In this document: positions 59,253 to 64,000 of the stretch, in pieces | Position numbering within the stretch: position 1 is the stretch's first letter | How the letters are laid out: each line of letters begins with the position of its first letter | Source: UBA7662 sp036787895 | GTDB taxonomy: Bacteria > Bacteroidota > Bacteroidia > UBA7662 | Length of the DNA stretch: 64,000 nucleotides | Reading direction: 5' to 3' | Assembly: GCA_036787895.1 (NCBI GenBank) | Contig: DAIQOK010000001.1 | Span: 186,001 to 250,000, forward strand | Position numbers and translations under genes: made by a program | Notes under the pieces: model-generated | Database searches by the model: none | What the model was told of the DNA's origin: nothing | What the model saw: only the letters and a program-made list of their open reading frames with translations

Positions 59253-60282
59253 AATACTCAATTGGCTTTACCGGGCTGTACGCACGCATAAACTCCTCCA
59301 CCTTCTCTACCATATTTTTAGAGCCCAAAACTACTGGTGTACGCTGGTGTAATGACTTTGGACGGATATCGAGTATGCGGTTAAAGCCGTCGCTGGCCTT
59401 GCCTCCCGCCTGTTCGACGAGGAAAGCTAAAGGATTACATTCGTAACCCAAACGTAGTTTACCATCCGGAGCTTTGGCCGTTGGTGGATAAATGAACACT
59501 CCACCTTTGATCAGATTGCGGTGAAAATCTGCCACCATTGAACCTATATAACGGGAACTGTAAGGGCGTTTAGTGGCCTTATCCTCTTCCTGACAGTATT
59601 TAATGTACTTCTTCACTCCTTCAGGAAAGTGAATATAGTTGCCTTCGTTGATTGAATAGATGTTGCCGTCTTCCGGCGTTCTCATATTGGGGTGCGACAA
59701 ACAAAACTCGCCAATCGATGGGTCTAAAGTAAATCCGTTGACGCCGTGTCCGGTGGTATACACCAGCATGGTTGAAGATCCGTATACCACATAACCTGCC
59801 GCAACCTGTTCACTGCCGGGCTGCAAACAGTCTTCCAAACTGCCTGCACCATTAAAGGAAATGCGACGGTAAATTGAGAATATGGTTCCAATAGACACAT
59901 TTACATCAATATTGGAGGAGCCATCCAGTGGATCCATCAGAATAACATACTTCGCATCTCTTGAAATTTCCCCATCGATAGGAATGATGTCTTCATTTTC
60001 TTCAGAAGCAATTACGCAACATTCACCACCGGCAGTTAAGGCAGAGATAAATTGTTCATTGGCAAAAATATCGAGCTTTTTCACGTCTTCGCCCTGCACA
60101 TTGGTCTCACCGGCATCGCCTAATATGTTAACCAATCCGGCTTTATTCACTTCCCTGTTCACAATTTTGGAGGCAATACCAATGTCACGCAACAAACGCG
60201 AAAGCTGTCCTTTGGAATAAGGAAATTCTTTTTGGCGTTCAATGATAAATTGGCCGAGGGTAGTGACTTTACGATGACTCAT
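59242..60282 (-). CDS. fbp: Class I fructose-1,6-bisphosphatase
   Basis: Dephosphorylates fructose-1,6-bisphosphate in gluconeogenesis, using Mg. The 346-residue product has the metal and substrate motif LMDPLDGSSNIDVNVSIGTIFSIY (near 114), the earlier ASEENEDIIPIDG (near 92) and the C-terminal KLRLGYECNPLAFLVEQAGG (near 275). All metal ligands appear intact. Its start lies 24 bases downstream of a TATTTTCG box. Confidence 0.96.
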   Translation of the reverse strand: MSHRKVTTLGQFIIERQKEFPYSKGQLSRLLRDIGIASKIVNREVNKAGLVNILGDAGETNVQGEDVKKLDIFANEQFISALTAGGECCVIASEENEDIIPIDGEISRDAKYVILMDPLDGSSNIDVNVSIGTIFSIYRRISFNGAGSLEDCLQPGSEQVAAGYVVYGSSTMLVYTTGHGVNGFTLDPSIGEFCLSHPNMRTPEDGNIYSINEGNYIHFPEGVKKYIKYCQEEDKATKRPYSSRYIGSMVADFHRNLIKGGVFIYPPTAKAPDGKLRLGYECNPLAFLVEQAGGKASDGFNRILDIRPKSLHQRTPVVLGSKNMVEKVEEFMRAYSPVKPIEYFIG

Positions 60283-60305
60283 CGGTAATTGGATTTAGCT
60301 TGCTG

Positions 60306-60313
60306 CGAAAATA
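60306..60313 (-). promoter_or_regulatory. -7 box TATTTTCG before fbp
   Basis: Minus-strand TAnnTTCG variant, 23 bases before ATG 60282. Confidence 0.5.
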
Positions 60314-60413
60314 CGTATTAAGTACGGCTGCATCAATCCGTAAGCAGAGAAAAGCATAATTTATCGTTTCGCAAAAATTCCGGTAACGGTGGTTTTTCAG
60401 CTCGCTCTACCCC

Positions 60414-60421
60414 TAACTTTG
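60414..60421 (+). promoter_or_regulatory. -7 box TAACTTTG before the aminotransferase
   Basis: TAnnTTTG match, 7 bases before ATG 60429, giving a very short leader. TTTT at 60393-60396 is close to the expected -33 position. Confidence 0.55.
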
Positions 60422-60428
60422 CTCAAAT

Positions 60429-61298
60429 ATGGCCTACGTTTTTCATAACGGCATTTTGATGCCCCGTGAACAAGTGCGACTTGAAATTCAAAATCGGGCT
60501 TTTCGTTATGGAGACGGCATTTTCGAGAGCATACGTGTTATGTATGGTCAGCCACTGTTTTTGCGGAGGCACCTCGATCGACTTGCTTATGGTTTAGAAC
60601 GGCTGGGCATTCAGTTTTTAATTGAAGAGCAGCAATTGATGCAAATGGCGCATCAGTTGCTCGAAGTGCAGGATATTACAGGCGGTGCGCGATTGCGACT
60701 CACTGTTTGGCGAGATGCTCCGGGTCGTTTTACGCCTGATGAAGACCGGGCAAGCTTTTTACTGGAAGTAGAAAAGCTGGCCTCGAACGAATTTTTTATC
60801 AATTCGAATGGTTTGCGCATTGGTGAAGCCAGTCTGCGCAAAACGCCCCTATTTTTGCCTGATATTAAATCAACCAACAGCTTGTTCTACGTGCTCTGTG
60901 GTCGGGAAGCGAGAATGAAAAAACTGGATGATGTCCTGCTGCTGAATACTGCCGGATTACCCATTGAAAGCACCAATAGCAATATTTTTGTACTAAAAGG
61001 AGAACGAATATGCACACCCTCACTGGCCACCGGCTGTTTGCCAGGCATCATGCGACAGCTGATAATTGACCTGCTTCGTGCTAATAATCAAGGGGTAGAA
61101 GAATCGGAAGTGAGCTTGACAGAGGTGTTGGAGGCCGATGAGTTATTCCTGACAAATTCGATTTTGGGCATACGATGGATTAGCAGTTTTAATAAAAAAC
61201 GTTACTTTCGAAGACGAAGTCCGGTTTTGACTGAACTCCTCAACCAGTTTTGTCTGGATACGCTGACCAACACCAGTGGGGATTCCATAAAAAAATGA
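60429..61298 (+). CDS. Class IV PLP aminotransferase / aminodeoxychorismate-lyase type
   Basis: A 289-residue fold-type IV PLP enzyme. It opens MAYVFHNGILMPREQVRLEI, has FRYGDGIFESIRVMYG (near 27), the PLP lysine in LPDIKSTNSLFYVLCGREA (near 143), and IESTNSNIFVLKG (near 177). The family includes branched-chain aminotransferases, D-amino-acid aminotransferases and 4-amino-4-deoxychorismate lyase (PabC). The size and the ESTNSNIF form suit PabC or D-amino-acid transaminase; I cannot decide which. Confidence 0.85.
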   Translation: MAYVFHNGILMPREQVRLEIQNRAFRYGDGIFESIRVMYGQPLFLRRHLDRLAYGLERLGIQFLIEEQQLMQMAHQLLEVQDITGGARLRLTVWRDAPGRFTPDEDRASFLLEVEKLASNEFFINSNGLRIGEASLRKTPLFLPDIKSTNSLFYVLCGREARMKKLDDVLLLNTAGLPIESTNSNIFVLKGERICTPSLATGCLPGIMRQLIIDLLRANNQGVEESEVSLTEVLEADELFLTNSILGIRWISSFNKKRYFRRRSPVLTELLNQFCLDTLTNTSGDSIKK

Positions 61299-61324
61299 AA
61301 CGGCCTTCGACCAAAAACTAAACC

Positions 61325-61822
61325 ATGAAAAACCATTTTTCGCCTGCGCTGCTGGCTGCAATATTTGTACTTGGTGCATTTATGCCGGCGCAGCAAAAAA
61401 ACGAAGACAATAAAAAACCATCGTACATTCCCTATGACTCTTTGATTACCATTAAAATCATAGCCATCGACAAGAAGAAAGATCTTTTTTACGACCATAT
61501 TCGGTTTTGGCATGCCGACAAAGGGAATGCAGCCACGCTGTTGATGAAAAAAAACAGTGAGAAGCAGTTCAAAAAAGGCCAGAAATTAGAGGTAAAACTG
61601 TGCAAAGTAGTACAGTTTACAAGGGTTACTGCACGCGTGGATACCACCATTTTGTCGCGTTCGGATAATGAAATAACCATGACGCTCACCACCCGTTATG
61701 ATACAACTACCTATAAACCAGGCAAAGGCATGGGTATGGGCTTAAAAATTGATGATAGGCTGGCAGTTGATATGAAAAATCAGGCTAAAGAGCGACTTTT
61801 CGAACTTTGTTCGCCTGAGTAG
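61325..61822 (+). CDS. Hypothetical secreted protein
   Basis: A 165-residue protein with a signal-like N-terminus (SPALLAAIFVLGAFMPAQQ) and a small beta-rich domain (SLITIKIIAIDKKKDLFYDHIRFWH; GQKLEVKLCKVVQFTRVTARVDT). No family recognised. It follows the aminotransferase by 26 bases on the same strand and is convergent with fmt, 5 bases away. Confidence 0.65.
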   Translation: MKNHFSPALLAAIFVLGAFMPAQQKNEDNKKPSYIPYDSLITIKIIAIDKKKDLFYDHIRFWHADKGNAATLLMKKNSEKQFKKGQKLEVKLCKVVQFTRVTARVDTTILSRSDNEITMTLTTRYDTTTYKPGKGMGMGLKIDDRLAVDMKNQAKERLFELCSPE

Positions 61823-61827
61823 TTGGT

Positions 61828-62775
61828 TTAGGTCAGCATTGAAGTCGATTCCATCCTGTATCCCCGGATAAAATCTGCTACAGACATCCGCTTTTTCCCT
61901 TCCAATTGTAATTCTTCAGCATAATAATACCCATCAGCTGTGGCGATTTGCATTTGATTCTGCTGTATACTCAGCTGACCGGGATACTCGAAGTGCCGTC
62001 TTTCTACAAAACGCCCCCGGTATATTTTCAAAATAGCTTCGTTAAGCATACAATAAGCAGCCGGATAGGGCGACATGCCCCGTATGAGATTGTGAATCTC
62101 CTCCCCGCTTTTGTTCCACCTGATGCGGCAATGTTCCCGGAAAATTTTAGGTGCGGCTTTCAATTCACTTTCGGCAGTTAACTGAGGTAAATAAACAGCT
62201 TTGTCTGTGAGTACATCTTCGATAGTTTTAACGATAAGTCGTGCACCTACTTCCATCAATTGGTCGTGGAGCTCGCCAGCAGTGGTATTCACGCCAATGG
62301 CTACCTTTTCACGATAAACCACATCTCCGGTATCAATTTCATGTTTGAGTTTGAAGGTGGTTACGCCGGTTTCGTGTTCACCATTCACTATAGCCCAATT
62401 AATGGGAGCTGCGCCTCTGTATTGTGGTAGCAGAGAGGCGTGAAGATTAAATGTGCCCAATGGTGGCATATTCCAGACCAATTCGGGTAACATTCGAAAG
62501 GCCACAACCACCTGTATGTCGGCTTTATAGGCAGCCAGGGTTTTAATAAACTCCGGTTCCTTTAAACGCGGTGGTTGCAGTACAGCTATGCCCTGACTTT
62601 CAGCATAAACTTTCACCGGCGATGCCTGCATTTTCAATCCACGGCCAGCCGGTTTATCGGGCATGGTTACCACGGCAACCACATGCAAGCCGGCCTCCAC
62701 CAAAGCACGCAGGGAGGCGACAGCAAAATCGGGTGTACCTAAAAAAATGATGCGTTTTTCAGAGATATTACTCAT
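61828..62775 (-). CDS. fmt: Methionyl-tRNA formyltransferase
   Basis: Formylates initiator Met-tRNA with 10-formyl-THF, the product of the fhs gene at 2546. The 315-residue product opens KRIIFLGTPDFAVASLRAL, carries the SLLPQYRGAAPINWAI motif (near 112), which includes the conserved catalytic region, and ends with the tRNA-binding C-terminal domain. Its start overlaps the stop of the muramidase gene by 4 bases. Confidence 0.95.
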   Translation of the reverse strand: MSNISEKRIIFLGTPDFAVASLRALVEAGLHVVAVVTMPDKPAGRGLKMQASPVKVYAESQGIAVLQPPRLKEPEFIKTLAAYKADIQVVVAFRMLPELVWNMPPLGTFNLHASLLPQYRGAAPINWAIVNGEHETGVTTFKLKHEIDTGDVVYREKVAIGVNTTAGELHDQLMEVGARLIVKTIEDVLTDKAVYLPQLTAESELKAAPKIFREHCRIRWNKSGEEIHNLIRGMSPYPAAYCMLNEAILKIYRGRFVERRHFEYPGQLSIQQNQMQIATADGYYYAEELQLEGKKRMSVADFIRGYRMESTSMLT

Positions 62776-63995
62776 TCAAAATCAGGATATAACAGGTATT
62801 TACTTCGAGTAGCTTTGAATATTTGTAAATCGCTCTGCCAGCTGGCACGAATTTCTGCTGCTGACTTGCCAGCCACGATTTGTTTGCGAAGCTGATCGGT
62901 ACCCGCAAGTTTGTCGAAAAAGGGAATGAAAAACTTACTCTTGTCAGGGCTGGCTGCATAAAATTCAAGCAACCAGTCGAGTCTGATTTGACGCATTTGT
63001 TCCCATTTCTCTTCAGGCTCTTTCGATAAGTCATAGCCCTTACACAATTCGCCTTTGAAAGGCGGATTAAGTGCCTTCCCGGCCACGGCTTGCGGTGTGA
63101 AGTTGCTTTTTCCGGAGCTAAACCAAGGTGCACCTATTTGCTGAAATGGTTTAGTTGTTCCTCTCCCCAAACTCACCGATGTGCCCTCGAAAAGACAAAT
63201 CGACGGGTACAAATAAATCGCATGCATATTGGGCAAATTCGGCGACGGAGCCACCGGCAAAGTATAGTGACTTTTATGGGTATAGCCTGTCATGGTAATC
63301 ACTTTAAAATCACACTCCAAGCCACTTGGAAGCCATTTTTCACCTTGAATCATACCGGCATATTCTCCTATCGTCATGCCATGCACTACAGGAATGGGAT
63401 GCATGCCCACAAACGAGCGGTAAGCAGTATCCAATACCGGTCCGTCGACATAATGGCCATTGGGATTGGGGCGGTCAAGTATAAGTAATGGTAGTTGGTG
63501 CTCTGCACAAGCCTCCATTACATAATGCAAGGTGCTGATGTAGGTATAAAAACGTGCACCTACGTCCTGAATATCGAAAACCAGTATTTCAATATCTTGT
63601 AGATCATCTGATGCCGGCTTCTTTTTATTTCCATAAAGCGATACCACGCGAACACCTGTTTTCGGATCACGTCCGTCTTTTATTTCTGCACCAGCCTCGG
63701 CCTCTCCCCGAAAACCATGTTCAGGAGCAAAAATGGCGGCTACCTTGATGCCCAAACGAATGAGACTATCCACCAAATGCTGATGACCCAGGGTAGCCGT
63801 TTGATTGACAATAAGACCAACTTTTTTGCCCTGAAGTAAAGGAACATAGGCTGATGTTTGCATGGCACCAGTTTGAATGGCAATGGTTGGCTTGTTTTTG
63901 GGCTGTGCCGCGCACGACAGGCTTAGCAAAAGGAAAACCACCAAAAACGTTTGTTTCCTGCTATTTTTGGGCAAACTCCTGATTGTGTCTTTCAT
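62772..63995 (-). CDS. namZ: DUF1343 / NamZ-type exo-beta-N-acetylmuramidase
   Basis: A 407-residue exported protein with a signal peptide (QTFLVVFLLLSLSCAAQ) and the DUF1343 domain, which in characterised NamZ (GH171) removes N-acetylmuramic acid from peptidoglycan fragments. Marks include VGLIVNQTATLGHQHLVDSL (near 55), IFAPEHGFRGEAEAGA (near 88), VFDIQDVGARFYTY (near 138) and LDRPNPNGHYVDGPVLD (near 172). A cell-wall recycling role in the periplasm or at the surface is expected. The start at 63995 is 5 bases from the window end. Confidence 0.9.
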   Translation of the reverse strand: MKDTIRSLPKNSRKQTFLVVFLLLSLSCAAQPKNKPTIAIQTGAMQTSAYVPLLQGKKVGLIVNQTATLGHQHLVDSLIRLGIKVAAIFAPEHGFRGEAEAGAEIKDGRDPKTGVRVVSLYGNKKKPASDDLQDIEILVFDIQDVGARFYTYISTLHYVMEACAEHQLPLLILDRPNPNGHYVDGPVLDTAYRSFVGMHPIPVVHGMTIGEYAGMIQGEKWLPSGLECDFKVITMTGYTHKSHYTLPVAPSPNLPNMHAIYLYPSICLFEGTSVSLGRGTTKPFQQIGAPWFSSGKSNFTPQAVAGKALNPPFKGELCKGYDLSKEPEEKWEQMRQIRLDWLLEFYAASPDKSKFFIPFFDKLAGTDQLRKQIVAGKSAAEIRASWQSDLQIFKATRSKYLLYPDFE

Positions 63996-64000
63996 CTGGT

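Noticed and set aside
1..64000. Insertion sequence, prophage, tRNA or rRNA genes
   Set aside because: No transposase, integrase, phage structural gene, tRNA cloverleaf or rRNA stretch could be found on reading both strands.

Overview
This window is ordinary chromosomal DNA of a Bacteroidota bacterium. The evidence is consistent: three proteins carry type IX secretion (T9SS) C-terminal sorting domains; there is a TonB receptor with a carboxypeptidase-like N-terminal domain next to a DUF4249 lipoprotein; NusB is long, and nusB-DUF1573-yajC-ybbR-coaE and exbB-exbD-tonB-folC follow the order common in the phylum; a PUR-type DUF3276 protein is present; and Bacteroidota -7 promoter boxes (TAnnTTTG, with a frequent TAnnTTCG variant) lie before many genes. 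I cannot place it below phylum with confidence; an environmental Chitinophagales/Saprospirales/Sphingobacteriales-like lineage is a guess. I see no rRNA, tRNA, CRISPR, IS element or prophage.

Layout. 1-6008: NADP isocitrate dehydrogenase (cut by the left edge), a DUF2062 membrane protein, ElbB, formate-tetrahydrofolate ligase and an ABC exporter. 6167-15219: a lipoprotein, a small outer-membrane-type protein, then YchF overlapping an agmatinase-family enzyme, carboxy(nor)spermidine dehydrogenase and, after an M90 peptidase and a T9SS cargo protein, carboxy(nor)spermidine decarboxylase. The three polyamine enzymes make up the aspartate-semialdehyde route from agmatine to spermidine. 15220-18333: a PaaE-like reductase and PaaN, with long inverted repeats on both sides of the reductase. 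18386-24884: a T9SS cargo protein, a lipoprotein with a structured leader, a secreted protein, an acyl-CoA carboxyltransferase, an OmpH-like protein and a bestrophin. 24895-26683: an ArsR-SRPBCC-DoxX-DUF4256 operon with paired operators. 27054-28597: an FAD oxidoreductase and an HxlR regulator.

28763-35808 is a tight minus-strand run: mnmA, a T9SS-targeted subtilase, a TonB receptor, a DUF4249 lipoprotein and trxB. 35933-42331 is a plus-strand run: small conserved protein, MBL hydrolase, RqcH-like NFACT protein, thioredoxin-like protein, dapD, glycosyltransferase, methyltransferase and a helical-repeat protein. 42332-45736 (minus) holds msrA, a MazG-like pyrophosphohydrolase, DUF3276 and a second ABC exporter. 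45817-50223 (plus) holds a leucine-type dehydrogenase, nusB, a DUF1573 lipoprotein, yajC, a YbbR-like protein with no normal start codon, and coaE. 50201-55331 (minus) holds rsmF-like, a TPR protein and gyrA. 55606-59252 (plus) holds exbB, exbD, tonB, folC and rnhA. The right end has fbp, a class IV aminotransferase, a small secreted protein, fmt and a DUF1343/NamZ-type muramidase.

The genome is compact: many same-strand genes overlap by 1-4 bases, and several convergent pairs share their stop codons. I found no clearly new defence or mobile system. The best candidates for something undescribed are the leader with a small ORF ahead of the lipoprotein at 20265, the YajC-YbbR junction, the protease/TonB receptor/DUF4249 operon, and the two repeat structures flanking paaE.
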